Source: Paenibacillus nuruki (GTDB taxonomy: Bacteria; Bacillota; Bacilli; Paenibacillales; Paenibacillaceae). Taken from it: a stretch of DNA of 64,000 nt. This document shows positions 8,034 to 16,284 of the stretch, in pieces. The stretch's first letter is position 1, and each line of letters starts with the position of its first letter. The notes below the pieces were generated by a model that searched no databases, was not told the origin of the DNA, and saw only the letters and a program-made list of their open reading frames with translations. Position numbers and translations under genes: made by a program. Location: assembly GCF_001721045.1 (NCBI RefSeq), contig NZ_MDER01000060.1, forward strand, positions 1-64,000, in the 5' to 3' direction.

Positions 8034-9512
8034 TTAAAGACTCGAAAGACTTGTCGACTGGTTATTATATCGGCTGATAGCAGTTTCCATTGCAGTAAAT
8101 TTCTTATAATAATTAGTTTCAATTGTATTTAAACGACTATTCCAATCAGAAATACGTCTGTCCATACCTGTTAATTGTGTTCCCATTAAGCTATTCACTA
8201 AGAATGTAGAGTTAGCGTCACTACTTACGCGAGATGTTCCGGCAGTACTGGCTAAGCTCTCAAGTGAAGACTTCGTAATTTTTTTCATTCTGCTTAGCAT
8301 ACCATCTTGATCCGTATATTTATTTGTAGAGCTTGTAGCTGAATCTTGTGCTCCAAAAAAGTTATTTACAATATTAGGATCTTTGGCTAAAGCAGTTTTA
8401 AGTTTTTCTGTATCCAATGAGAGCTTACCACGTGTCTCATATGTTCCTGTGGTAATTCCCAATTGAGCAAAGTTCACTTTAGATCCATCACTTAGTGTAA
8501 CCCCTTGAATCATTGCTGTACGCATAGTAGAAATCGTTTGTTGCAACATATCATCGCCTTTGAGCATACCACTTTTAGCTTTGGTATTCCAAAGCTTTTG
8601 CTCATCGTCACTTAAATCTTTTTTCTGTTCATCTGTCAGTGGTGCGTATTTTTTGTAACGTTCTTCTCCTACTTTTGAATTAAGCATAGAGAGGACATCG
8701 TTATAAGCATCCACAAAAGTTTGTACGCTTTTGACTAGTGTATCCGTATCTGGAGTAACAGAAACTTGAGTCGTTTGTCCAGCAGGTGTGACTGTATTTA
8801 GCGTAATGTCTACACCATTCATTGAAAATGAGTTGGATTTCTGTGTAATCGCTAATCCGTTCACTGTAAGTTCTGCATCTTTACCCAAATTACTTGTGAC
8901 ATTACCAGCTTTTATTCCAAAGGCTTCAAGCGCTGCACCACTAAAAGTTAATGGAGAATTACCAGTCGCTTTATTGGTCAAAGACATTTTACCACTATTT
9001 GGATCAAATACGGCTGTAACACCAGCATCTTTGTTAGAGTTAATTTTTTGTATAAAAGAATTGATCGTGTCCGTAGATTCAATATTAATAGTTTGGCCGT
9101 TTATGACTATCGGATCAGTACCACTATAAACATTAGAAAGTGCTTCTGTACCTGCATGAGCACCTGCTCCTGTATTTGATGTCACATTCGTTGCTGAAGC
9201 CAAACCTTGTACTGATATATTTAGCACTCCACCACTTGCTGATCCTGTTGCTGTCGCAGATACTGCTGTTGAGTTACCCGTTACTGTTGCTTTCTGAGCA
9301 TTAATCGAACTACTCAGACTTAAATTGTTTAGTTTATCATTCAAAAAGGAAACTAATTTAGTACTAACATCGCGGTATCCTTCACGTTTCCATTCAACCA
9401 ATTGTTTATCTTGTGTCAGCTTAGTTAATGGTGCTTTTTCTGCCTTCATCAATTTGGTAACCGTTGCATCAATATCCATACCGCTGGCTAAACCTGTTAT
9501 TCTTGTAACCAT
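8034..9512 (-). CDS. fliD: Flagellar filament cap protein FliD
   Basis: A 492-residue hook-associated protein 2. RITGLASGMDIDATVTKLM at the N-terminus and the SRISDWNSRLNTIETNYYKKF-like coiled C-terminus (here DRRISDWNSRLNTIE) mark the D0 and D1 regions; the Ser/Thr-rich centre forms D2-D3. FliD pentamers cap the growing filament and promote flagellin folding. It follows flaG by 12 bases with AGGAGG before the ATG. Length is normal for the family. Confidence 0.95.
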   Translation of the reverse strand: MVTRITGLASGMDIDATVTKLMKAEKAPLTKLTQDKQLVEWKREGYRDVSTKLVSFLNDKLNNLSLSSSINAQKATVTGNSTAVSATATGSASGGVLNISVQGLASATNVTSNTGAGAHAGTEALSNVYSGTDPIVINGQTINIESTDTINSFIQKINSNKDAGVTAVFDPNSGKMSLTNKATGNSPLTFSGAALEAFGIKAGNVTSNLGKDAELTVNGLAITQKSNSFSMNGVDITLNTVTPAGQTTQVSVTPDTDTLVKSVQTFVDAYNDVLSMLNSKVGEERYKKYAPLTDEQKKDLSDDEQKLWNTKAKSGMLKGDDMLQQTISTMRTAMIQGVTLSDGSKVNFAQLGITTGTYETRGKLSLDTEKLKTALAKDPNIVNNFFGAQDSATSSTNKYTDQDGMLSRMKKITKSSLESLASTAGTSRVSSDANSTFLVNSLMGTQLTGMDRRISDWNSRLNTIETNYYKKFTAMETAISRYNNQSTSLSSL

Positions 9513-9524
9513 ATTGTTTTCCTC

Positions 9525-9905
9525 CTATACTTTTTTATCTACAATAAGCCCTGTAACTTCCATTAATTTTGCTAAAGCATCCAATACTTTTTCGGAAGGT
9601 ACTTCTCGGATCAGATCGCCTGTTTCTTTATTTTTCACTTTGATCATAATCGCATGCGTTTCTTGATGTACCGAAATCTCAAACGCTTTTTGTGGGCCCT
9701 GTATAGCATCAATTGTTCTTTGTAAATCTTTGATAGCCTGCTCTTGATTTTGTAATTTAGTCAATTGTGTAGGTTGAGAAGCAGCTATAATCGCTTGTTC
9801 AAGTGCTTGATTGGGTTGCGGAGATGGACTCACTTCTTTTTTGATTACAGTCGTTGGAGTGGGTATCGTACTTCCCATATTACTTGAAGATAGAATTGGA
9901 TCCAT
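9525..9905 (-). CDS. flaG: FlaG family flagellar protein
   Basis: A 126-residue FlaG-type protein. The C-terminal half (FEISVHQETHAIMIKVKNKE...EVPSEKVLDALAKLMEVTG) is the conserved FlaG domain; the N-terminal half is Pro/Thr/Gln-rich and probably disordered. FlaG influences filament length in several bacteria. I use the ATG at 9905 because AAAGGAGG sits six bases before it; a frame opening at 9923 would place that site inside the gene. First gene of the flaG-fliD-fliS-fliT operon, with a strong sigma-D promoter upstream. Confidence 0.9.
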   Translation of the reverse strand: MDPILSSSNMGSTIPTPTTVIKKEVSPSPQPNQALEQAIIAASQPTQLTKLQNQEQAIKDLQRTIDAIQGPQKAFEISVHQETHAIMIKVKNKETGDLIREVPSEKVLDALAKLMEVTGLIVDKKV

Positions 9906-9983
9906 GCAGAACCTCCTTTTCAATATTGTTATGTGTAAATTATCATTTATTCTATTAGTGGTCTGTTTAGTCTGTTACTATCT

Positions 9984-10010
9984 ATATCGGTCTTTACAGG
10001 CAAATCTTTA
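9984..10010 (-). promoter_or_regulatory. Sigma-D promoter of flaG-fliD-fliS-fliT
   Basis: TAAA at 10007-10010, a 15 bp spacer and ACCGATAT at 9984-9991: an essentially exact match to the sigma-D (SigD/FliA) consensus. It lies after the flagellin-1 terminator and about 75 bases before the flaG start. Confidence 0.85.
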
Positions 10011-10031
10011 AGGTATATCACATAAATAAGT

Positions 10032-10059
10032 AAAAAGACCCTGCCATAGGCAGAGTCTT
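10032..10059 (-). terminator. Intrinsic terminator of flagellin gene 1
   Basis: Stem AAGACTCTGCC / GGCAGGGTCTT with loop TAT, followed on the minus strand by a T run. It lies 19 bases after the flagellin stop. Confidence 0.9.
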
Positions 10060-10077
10060 GAGTACTTGTTTTTCGTA

Positions 10078-10845
10078 TTAACGCAGTAAGGACAATACGC
10101 CCTGTGGTGAAGAGTTTGCTTGTGACAACATCGATTGTGAAGCCTGTACCAAAATGTTGTTTTTGGACAATGCTACCATTTCCTTAGCCATATCTGTATC
10201 ACGGATACGTGATTCAGACGCTGTTAAGTTTTCTACCGTTGTTCCCAAGTTGTTTGAAGTATATTCCAAACGGTTTTGCACAGCACCCAAGTTAGCACGT
10301 TGTGTTGCTACTTTTTCAATTGCTTTACTGATGTCTGAAAGTGCAGTACCTGAACCAAGACCAGAGAATCCAGTTCTACTAACACCAGAAACTGTAATTT
10401 GGAATTTGCTATCATCTGCTTGAACTTTAACACTACTTGTAATGTGAATACCATTGAAAGTTGTGTTACTCATGATGCTGTCAATTTGTTTACCCAATTG
10501 ACCCAATTCAGCATTGATGTTAGCTTTGTCGCCAGAGCTGTATGTTCCATTTTCTTTCTGAACATTCAGTTCTTTCATACGTCCAAGCATTGAACTTACT
10601 TCGTTCATTGCACCCTCTGCTGTTTGTGCGAAAGAGATACCATCTTGTACGTTACGTTGTGCTTGCTCTAATCCGCGAATTTGTCCGCGCATTTTTTCAG
10701 AGATGGATAGTCCTGCTGCATCATCGGCTGCACGGTTGATGCGTAGTCCAGATGATAGTTTCTCCATGTTTTTGCTTGCCGCTGTGCTGTTCATACCCAT
10801 GTTACGTTGCGTGTTTAAAGCTGGAATATTGTGATTAATAATCAT
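10078..10845 (-). CDS. hag: Flagellin, copy 1 of 3
   Basis: A 255-residue flagellin. The N-terminal D0/D1 helix begins MIINHNIPALNTQRNMG and the C-terminus ends SPQGVLSLLR; both are nearly identical in the three copies. Residues about 115-180 form a small variable segment, so the protein lacks large D2/D3 surface domains. Copy 1 differs from the others mainly here (HITSSVKVQADDSKFQITVSG). No cysteine. Ser/Thr in the variable part are plausible sites for the Maf-linked sugar. AAGGAGG lies eight bases before the ATG and is part of a CsrA-type leader. It has its own promoter and terminator. Confidence 0.97.
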   Translation of the reverse strand: MIINHNIPALNTQRNMGMNSTAASKNMEKLSSGLRINRAADDAAGLSISEKMRGQIRGLEQAQRNVQDGISFAQTAEGAMNEVSSMLGRMKELNVQKENGTYSSGDKANINAELGQLGKQIDSIMSNTTFNGIHITSSVKVQADDSKFQITVSGVSRTGFSGLGSGTALSDISKAIEKVATQRANLGAVQNRLEYTSNNLGTTVENLTASESRIRDTDMAKEMVALSKNNILVQASQSMLSQANSSPQGVLSLLR

Positions 10846-10850
10846 TGTTA

Positions 10851-10887
10851 TTTCCTCCTTGAATTCGTTTATCCCACATCCATGTGG
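10851..10887 (-). promoter_or_regulatory. CsrA-type leader element of flagellin gene 1
   Basis: The stem-loop CCACAUGGAUGUGG at 10874-10887 presents GGA in the loop and contains ACAUGGAUGU, one base from the CsrA SELEX core ACARGGAUGU. About 17 bases downstream, CAAGGAGGAA overlaps the Shine-Dalgarno and provides a second GGA site. This matches the two-site layout of Bacillus subtilis hag. Confidence 0.72.
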
Positions 10888-10950
10888 TTTAGTTTGGCGA
10901 TCAAGCTTAAGGCCGTACGCTCCTCAAGTACTTCTTTCGCTCTACTCTTT

Positions 10951-10978
10951 ATATCGACATCTATTTCCAATTTGTGTA
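10951..10978 (-). promoter_or_regulatory. Sigma-D promoter of flagellin gene 1
   Basis: TACA at 10975-10978, 16 bp spacer, GTCGATAT at 10951-10958. Both elements deviate by one base from consensus and the same spacing is kept in copy 2. Confidence 0.75.
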
Positions 10979-11039
10979 TAGCATTATGATGATTTTTTAT
11001 CATTTACGGTAATTATTTTAATAGAGAATTCTGTCTAAT

Positions 11040-11069
11040 AAAAAGGCTCTGCTTACAGCAGAGCCTTTG
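11040..11069 (-). terminator. Intrinsic terminator of flagellin gene 2
   Basis: Stem AAAGGCTCTGCT / AGCAGAGCCTTT with a GTA loop and a T-rich tail on the minus strand, 17 bases after the flagellin stop. Confidence 0.9.
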
Positions 11070-11085
11070 AAACCAAAATTTAAGA

Positions 11086-11853
11086 TTAACGAAGTAAGGA
11101 CAATACGCCCTGTGGTGAAGAGTTTGCTTGGGACAACATCGATTGAGAAGCCTGTACTAAAATGTTATTTTTAGACAATGCTACCATTTCCTTAGCCATA
11201 TCGGTATCACGGATACGTGATTCAGATGCAGTTAAGTTTTCTACGGTTGTTCCCAAGTTGTTCGAAGTGTATTCCAAACGGTTTTGTACAGCACCCAAGT
11301 TAGCACGTTGTGTTGCTACTTTTTCAATTGCTGTACTGATTGCTGAAAGATTAGTACCTGCAGACAACCCTTTAAATCCACTTGTTTTAACACCAGAAAT
11401 CGTGATTTTGAATTTGCTATCATCTGCTTGAACTGTAACATCAGCAGTGATTTTGATACCATTGAAAGTCGTGTTACTCATGATGCTATCTACTTGTTTA
11501 CCCAATTGGTTCAATTCAGCATTGATATTGGATTTATCTCCAGCACTGTATGTTCCGTTTTCTTTCTGAACATTCAGTTCTTTCATACGTCCAAGCATTG
11601 AACTTACTTCGTTCATTGCACCCTCTGCTGTTTGTGCGAAAGAGATACCATCTTGTACGTTACGTTGTGCTTGCTCTAATCCGCGAATTTGTCCGCGCAT
11701 TTTTTCAGAGATGGATAGTCCTGCTGCATCATCAGCCGCACGGTTGATGCGTAGTCCAGATGATAGTTTCTCCATGTTTTTGCTTGCCGCTGTGCTGTTC
11801 ATACCCATGTTACGTTGCGTGTTTAAAGCTGGAATATTGTGATTGATAATCAT
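11086..11853 (-). CDS. hag: Flagellin, copy 2 of 3
   Basis: A 255-residue flagellin with the same ends as copies 1 and 3. Its distinguishing residues are GDKSNINAELNQLGKQVDS near 110-130 and the GLSAGTNLSAISTAI stretch near 165-180. From NGIKITADV onward it matches copy 3 up to GFKGL. The gene has its own sigma-D promoter, conserved 5' leader with CsrA hairpin, Shine-Dalgarno and terminator, so the duplicated unit is promoter plus gene plus terminator. Expression of all three copies under one regulator is expected. Confidence 0.97.
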   Translation of the reverse strand: MIINHNIPALNTQRNMGMNSTAASKNMEKLSSGLRINRAADDAAGLSISEKMRGQIRGLEQAQRNVQDGISFAQTAEGAMNEVSSMLGRMKELNVQKENGTYSAGDKSNINAELNQLGKQVDSIMSNTTFNGIKITADVTVQADDSKFKITISGVKTSGFKGLSAGTNLSAISTAIEKVATQRANLGAVQNRLEYTSNNLGTTVENLTASESRIRDTDMAKEMVALSKNNILVQASQSMLSQANSSPQGVLSLLR

Positions 11854-11860
11854 TGTTATT

Positions 11861-11895
11861 TCCTCCTTGAATTCGGTTATCCCACATCCATGTGG
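11861..11895 (-). promoter_or_regulatory. CsrA-type leader element of flagellin gene 2
   Basis: The CCACAUGGAUGUGG stem-loop is at 11882-11895 and AAGGAGGA at 11861-11868, identical in sequence and spacing to the other two flagellin leaders. Confidence 0.72.
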
Positions 11896-11958
11896 TTTAT
11901 TTTGGCGATTAAGCTTAAGGCCGTACGCTCCTCAAGTACTTCTTTCGCTCTATTCTTT

Positions 11959-11986
11959 ATATCGGTATCCTTTTACTAAGTATGTA
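11959..11986 (-). promoter_or_regulatory. Sigma-D promoter of flagellin gene 2
   Basis: TACA at 11983-11986, 16 bp spacer, ACCGATAT at 11959-11966. The -10 is a full CCGATAT match. Confidence 0.8.
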
Positions 11987-12050
11987 TAGCAATATTCATA
12001 TTCTACAAATTATATTTATCTTTCTCGTTTACACTATAATAGGATATAGA

Positions 12051-12078
12051 AAAAAAGACCCTGCCAATGGCAAAGTCT
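12051..12078 (-). terminator. Intrinsic terminator of flagellin gene 3
   Basis: Stem AGACTTTGCC / GGCAGGGTCT with an ATT loop and a run of seven T on the minus strand, 18 bases after the flagellin stop. Confidence 0.88.
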
Positions 12079-12096
12079 CTAAGGTATTCATTAATC

Positions 12097-12864
12097 TTAA
12101 CGAAGTAAGGACAATACGCCCTGTGGTGAAGAGTTTGCTTGGGACAACATCGATTGAGAAGCCTGTACCAAAATGTTGTTTTTAGACAATGCTACCATTT
12201 CCTTAGCCATATCGGTATCACGGATACGTGATTCAGATGCAGTTAAGTTTTCTACGGTTGTTCCCAAGTTGTTTGAAGTGTATTCCAAACGGTTTTGCAC
12301 AGCACCCAAGTTAGCACGTTGTGTTGCTACTTTTTCGATCGCTGTACTCACTGCTGAAAGTGTACTACTTGCAGTTAACCCTTTAAATCCACTTGTTTTA
12401 ACACCAGAAATCGTGATTTTGAATTTGCTATCATCTGCTTGAACTGTAACATCAGCAGTGATTTTGATACCATTGAAAGTCGTGTTACTCATGATGCTAT
12501 CAATTTGTTTACCCAATTGACCCAATTCAGCATTGATGTTAGCTTTGTCGCCAGAGCTGTATGTTCCATTTTCTTTCTGAACATTCAGTTCTTTCATACG
12601 TCCAAGCATTGAACTTACTTCGTTCATTGCACCCTCTGCTGTTTGTGCGAAAGAGATACCATCTTGTACGTTACGTTGTGCTTGCTCTAATCCGCGAATT
12701 TGTCCGCGCATTTTTTCAGAGATGGATAGTCCTGCCGCATCATCGGCTGCACGGTTGATGCGTAGTCCGGATGATAGTTTCTCCATGTTTTTGCTTGCCG
12801 CTGTGCTGTTCATACCCATGTTACGTTGCGTGTTTAAAGCTGGAATATTGTGATTGATAATCAT
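12097..12864 (-). CDS. hag: Flagellin, copy 3 of 3 (mosaic of copies 1 and 2)
   Basis: A 255-residue flagellin. Its N-terminal part through GDKANINAELGQLGKQIDS is identical to copy 1, while NGIKITADVTVQADDSKFKITISGVKTSGFKGL-type residues and the C-terminal third follow copy 2. The change point falls in the shared block coding SIMSNTTFNG (about 12480-12500), as expected for gene conversion or unequal crossing over. It is the first flagellin gene after csrA and has the best sigma-D promoter of the three. Same leader, Shine-Dalgarno and terminator plan as the others. Confidence 0.97.
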   Translation of the reverse strand: MIINHNIPALNTQRNMGMNSTAASKNMEKLSSGLRINRAADDAAGLSISEKMRGQIRGLEQAQRNVQDGISFAQTAEGAMNEVSSMLGRMKELNVQKENGTYSSGDKANINAELGQLGKQIDSIMSNTTFNGIKITADVTVQADDSKFKITISGVKTSGFKGLTASSTLSAVSTAIEKVATQRANLGAVQNRLEYTSNNLGTTVENLTASESRIRDTDMAKEMVALSKNNILVQASQSMLSQANSSPQGVLSLLR

Positions 12865-12871
12865 TGTTATT

Positions 12872-12906
12872 TCCTCCTTGAATTCGGTTATCCCACATCC
12901 ATGTGG
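12872..12906 (-). promoter_or_regulatory. CsrA-type leader element of flagellin gene 3
   Basis: The CCACAUGGAUGUGG stem-loop is at 12893-12906 and AAGGAGGA at 12872-12879. Same layout as in copies 1 and 2. Confidence 0.72.
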
Positions 12907-12969
12907 TTTTTTTTGGCGATTAAGCTTAAGGCCGTACGCTCCTCAAGTACTTCTGTCGCTCTATTTTTT

Positions 12970-12996
12970 ATATCGGTATTTTTTTTTGTTTTTTTA
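12970..12996 (-). promoter_or_regulatory. Sigma-D promoter of flagellin gene 3
   Basis: TAAA at 12993-12996, 15 bp spacer, ACCGATAT at 12970-12977: consensus match. An A/T-rich inverted repeat (ATAGATTT / AAATCTAT, about 12996-13014) abuts the -35 and lies after csrA; it has no T tail on the minus strand. Confidence 0.85.
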
Positions 12997-13041
12997 TAGA
13001 TTTTAGAAATCTATTTTAATTTTTCTCAAAAAGTAATATTA

Positions 13042-13275
13042 TTATTTCTTTTCTGTAGTTTCTTCACTTAACCAATCTTTCAAAAATTCAGAACCTACAG
13101 CGGCGCTTTGATTACTTAATTGAATAGCTTCATAAATTTCTTTACGATGAATATCAATATTTTTAGGAGCCGCAATTCCTAGCTTGATCGTATCTCCATC
13201 AATAGCTAGAATAGTGACCTCGATTTGATCGTCGATCACAATCGATTCGCCCTTTTTACGTGATAATACCAGCAT
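13042..13275 (-). CDS. csrA: Carbon storage regulator CsrA (RsmA), RNA-binding repressor
   Basis: A 77-residue CsrA. It begins [14 protein letters not shown], and [21 protein letters not shown] carries the conserved RNA-binding strand and the Arg44 region; the C-terminal tail of about 20 residues is longer than in enterobacteria, as usual in Firmicutes. In Bacillus, CsrA binds two GGA sites in the hag leader and blocks translation until FliW sequesters it. The ATG overlaps the fliW stop (TAATG), and its Shine-Dalgarno GGAGG is inside the last fliW codons. Flagellin leaders with matching sites lie immediately downstream. Confidence 0.97.
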   Translation of the reverse strand: MLVLSRKKGESIVIDDQIEVTILAIDGDTIKLGIAAPKNIDIHRKEIYEAIQLSNQSAAVGSEFLKDWLSEETTEKK

Positions 13276-13715
13276 TAGAATTCGCCTCCTTTTGCTACAT
13301 TAGGTTGCAATGGATGTCTTATCGTGTATTGCGTATTCTGTAAAATAATTTGCTTGGCTTGATGATTATCGATATTAAAAATAATGGGTGCTACTAAATT
13401 AACGGTACGATGTTCCGCTTTTTTATTCCATGACACAATATTACGAATAACCACATGTTCTTCTTTTGTAATACCTAATTCATCTACCACTTCTTGTGGT
13501 AATTCAAATTCATAATCAGGGTAGTACACAAATGGATCAATCATAATAAAACTCGTTTCGGGATGTGAAGCTGATTGTAATAAGCTAAACGGTGTAATTT
13601 GTTGAACAACCATATATTCTGTAATTTCGTGAAAACCAGGAATTCCTTTAGAAAAAGTATATACTCCTTCTTTTTCAGTCGTAGATTGGTTAGTAGCCGT
13701 TTGTGAATCGGACAT
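13275..13715 (-). CDS. fliW: Flagellar assembly factor FliW, CsrA antagonist
   Basis: A 146-residue FliW. The core begins near residue 18 ([18 protein letters not shown]) and continues through [18 protein letters not shown] and VVIRNIVSW. FliW binds flagellin or, when flagellin has been exported, CsrA, relieving repression of flagellin translation. The first 15 residues are Ser/Thr/Gln-rich and probably disordered. GGAGG lies 11 bases before the ATG. A terminator stands between flgL and this gene with almost no space for an independent promoter, so fliW-csrA may depend on read-through. Confidence 0.95.
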   Translation of the reverse strand: MSDSQTATNQSTTEKEGVYTFSKGIPGFHEITEYMVVQQITPFSLLQSASHPETSFIMIDPFVYYPDYEFELPQEVVDELGITKEEHVVIRNIVSWNKKAEHRTVNLVAPIIFNIDNHQAKQIILQNTQYTIRHPLQPNVAKGGEF

Positions 13716-13741
13716 GTAAGTCTATTCCTCCTTTTTTTGAG

Positions 13742-13776
13742 AAAAAGGCTACGGACAAGGTGGTCCATAGCCTTTT
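13742..13776 (-). terminator. Intrinsic terminator between flgL and fliW
   Basis: Stem AAAAGGCTATGGAC / GTCCGTAGCCTTTTT around loop CACCTT, 16 bases after the flgL stop. It would reduce transcription into fliW-csrA. Confidence 0.85.
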
Positions 13777-13791
13777 GAATTATATATAAGT

Positions 13792-14700
13792 TTATCCCAT
13801 AAAATTAACTAAAGATAGTTGTAACGCTGAAGCCGACGTTTTAAGTGCTGCTTGATATACTGTTTGAGCCGCTGTTGCTTTGATAAGTGTCTCAGCTACA
13901 TCCGCATCTTCAACTTTGGATTGCAATGTGGATACATTAAGATCACGATCTTCAAGTCGACTTTGGATCAGTTCTATACGGTTAGTTTTGGCACCTACTT
14001 CTGAACGAAGAGCAGACATTTTGGTTGCTCTAGATTCAATGTTTGGTAACTCTGCACTAATCGCTGCATGGTCGTTATTATTCATCGCCGTTGTTAAGCG
14101 ATCGATCATAGCAAAAACATTATCTGTGTCTGCTTTAGAACCGAAAAAGTCATTACCTGAAGTACTTACTCCTAGCGATACATTTTCACTGATACCATAA
14201 GTGACTTGTCCTGTATCTGTTACTACATCAGTTAGACTTGTAACTGTATCTGATAATGCATAAGGTTCTTCACCCAGTTGTTGTCCATTAAAAATATATT
14301 TACCTGTTAACTGACTATTACCAATATTGGCAAGCTGGCCTTTCAATTGCTCTAGCTCATCCTTAACTGCTGTCAGTCCACTACTATCTGTTGTTCCTGT
14401 TCCTGCTTGAACGGTCAATTCTTTGATACGAGTCATCACATCGCTTGCTTGACCCATAACTGTATCCGAATAATCTAACCAGCTCTTAGCTTCATCTGTA
14501 TTACTTGTATATTGTTGATTAGCCGCTAACTCCGCGCGATAGCGAAGAGCATACGTTGTTCCTACAGGATCATCTGAAGCTTTATTAATTTTTCGTCCTG
14601 TAGAAGACTGATTACTAAGCTTATCCATATTTAAAAGATTGTTATTCAGATTCCTCACGGTTTGTGAAGACATCATGTTTGATGTTATACGCATTCCCAT
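13792..14700 (-). CDS. flgL: Hook-filament junction protein FlgL (HAP3)
   Basis: A 302-residue FlgL with flagellin-like ends: MRITSNMMSSQTVRNLNNNL at the start and a C-terminus with KVEDADVAETLIKATAAQ and SALQLSLVNFMG. It forms the second junction ring between hook and filament. AAGGAG lies ten bases before the first ATG; the second ATG two codons later is possible. 21 bases after flgK in the flgM operon. Confidence 0.95.
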   Translation of the reverse strand: MGMRITSNMMSSQTVRNLNNNLLNMDKLSNQSSTGRKINKASDDPVGTTYALRYRAELAANQQYTSNTDEAKSWLDYSDTVMGQASDVMTRIKELTVQAGTGTTDSSGLTAVKDELEQLKGQLANIGNSQLTGKYIFNGQQLGEEPYALSDTVTSLTDVVTDTGQVTYGISENVSLGVSTSGNDFFGSKADTDNVFAMIDRLTTAMNNNDHAAISAELPNIESRATKMSALRSEVGAKTNRIELIQSRLEDRDLNVSTLQSKVEDADVAETLIKATAAQTVYQAALKTSASALQLSLVNFMG

Positions 14701-14721
14701 AGCTTCTCTACTCCTTAATTA

Positions 14722-16269
14722 TTAAAGTCCGACTCTACCTGTACTGTTAATCAATTTGTCTAATAATTGATCAAAAGTAGTCATAAAACGGGAAGCAGCA
14801 CTATAGGCATGTTGGAATTTAATTAAATCTGTCATCTCTTCATCCAGTGATACACCACTAACAGATTTCCGACTTGCATCTACTTGGTCTGTTAATGTTT
14901 TGGCATTTGCTGCTTGTCGAGTAGCTTCTTGAGAATCCACACCCATTTGACCTACAATACCATTGAAATAATCTTGTACTGTTGTAGGTGTAGCTCCACC
15001 GAAATCCATTTTAGTGTTTTGAAGTTCAGTCATTAACAGTGCAAGACCACCATTACCTGTAACCACTTTTTCATTCGCGCCTGTTCCTGTTGTACGTAAG
15101 GAGAATGCAATCTGACTTGCGTCATCTTGTAGTGTTTTATTCATCGTAATGTTACCTGCGTTAACGGTGCCACTTCCATCAGTTGTTCCAAAGAAGTCTC
15201 CGCCGGCTTTACCTGAACTGTTATATCCTAATTGATGAAGACCATTAATACCTTTAACGGTAACTGTGAGGTCAGATGTTAGAGTACGATTACCTGCTGC
15301 TGTAGAATAAGTTACTCCATTTAGAACAGTTCCTTCTGGAATGACAGATCCTGAAGGTAGTTTTACAGTAAGATCGCCATTTGCCAGTGTATTAGCAAGT
15401 TGGTTCAGTTGACTCTTATAATCAGCTACATACGTATCTCTAGAGAGAAGATATCCATGTACTTCACCACTTGAAAGAGTTCCACCTTCATAAGCTGTTT
15501 GCAAAGAAGCCGCTGTAACTGGAGTTACAGTAGTACCTGTTACAGCATTTTGTCCACCAAAGTTAACTTGGTATCCATCTGATAATTGAGTTACTTGTAC
15601 ATTGCCGTATTTGGATAATTGATCTATAGCATAGTCACGGCTATCCCGTAAATCATTGGCATCATTGCCCTGAGATTCCACTGACATAATGCTTTTATTC
15701 AGACTCCCTACTGTAGATAGTAGAGAATTGATTGTAGTCGAGTCTAAACTTACACTTGAAGTTAAGTTGTTGCTGAGTGCATCTAACTGTTTACTCATTT
15801 GATTCATAGCATCTGTTAGTGCCAATGTGTTCTCTTTCAAAATCTTTTGGTTGGTTGTGCTTTGTGGATTGTTACTAAGGTCAGACCAAGAACTCCAGAA
15901 GTTATTAATAACAGTTTGTAAACCTGTATCCGATGGTTCATTTACAATTGTTTCTAATTTGTTCAAAGTATCTGAACGAATATCCCAACTACCTAATGAA
16001 GAATTTTCACCTTGAAATTGAGTATCTAAAAATAATGAACGTACACGTTGCACAGAAGTTGCTTCTACCCCTGTACCAATTTGTCCAGCAGAAGTAGCGT
16101 TTTTGAAAGCAACTGCTTCTAAAGGATTTGTAGCACTAGTATGCACGACTTGGCGTGAATAACCCGCACTATCAGCGTTAGCAATATTATGAGAAACTGT
16201 ACTCAGCGAGGCTGTCGTTGTCACCAAACTCCGTTTGGACGTTTCTATTGAATGAAATGTAGATGTCAT
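14722..16269 (-). CDS. flgK: Hook-filament junction protein FlgK (HAP1)
   Basis: A 515-residue FlgK. The N-terminal rod/hook signature (LSTVSHNIANADSAGYSRQ) and C-terminal SLDEEMTDLIKFQHAYSAASRFM motif are typical of HAP1. The centre carries Thr/Ser/Gly-rich D2 material. It forms the first junction ring above the hook. AGGAGG precedes the ATG; 15 bases separate it from flgN, its likely export chaperone. Confidence 0.96.
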   Translation of the reverse strand: MTSTFHSIETSKRSLVTTTASLSTVSHNIANADSAGYSRQVVHTSATNPLEAVAFKNATSAGQIGTGVEATSVQRVRSLFLDTQFQGENSSLGSWDIRSDTLNKLETIVNEPSDTGLQTVINNFWSSWSDLSNNPQSTTNQKILKENTLALTDAMNQMSKQLDALSNNLTSSVSLDSTTINSLLSTVGSLNKSIMSVESQGNDANDLRDSRDYAIDQLSKYGNVQVTQLSDGYQVNFGGQNAVTGTTVTPVTAASLQTAYEGGTLSSGEVHGYLLSRDTYVADYKSQLNQLANTLANGDLTVKLPSGSVIPEGTVLNGVTYSTAAGNRTLTSDLTVTVKGINGLHQLGYNSSGKAGGDFFGTTDGSGTVNAGNITMNKTLQDDASQIAFSLRTTGTGANEKVVTGNGGLALLMTELQNTKMDFGGATPTTVQDYFNGIVGQMGVDSQEATRQAANAKTLTDQVDASRKSVSGVSLDEEMTDLIKFQHAYSAASRFMTTFDQLLDKLINSTGRVGL

Positions 16270-16284
16270 GTTTTCCTCCTAATC

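Noticed and set aside
8067-8074. Exact GCCGATAT sigma-D -10 inside the fliD 3' end
   Set aside because: No TAAA-like -35 at 15-16 bp; it is inside coding sequence, and fliS already belongs to the flaG-fliD unit.
10078-12906. Repeated blocks that could be mistaken for a mobile element or repeat array
   Set aside because: They are three tandem flagellin genes with conserved leaders; there are no terminal repeats, transposase or spacer pattern.
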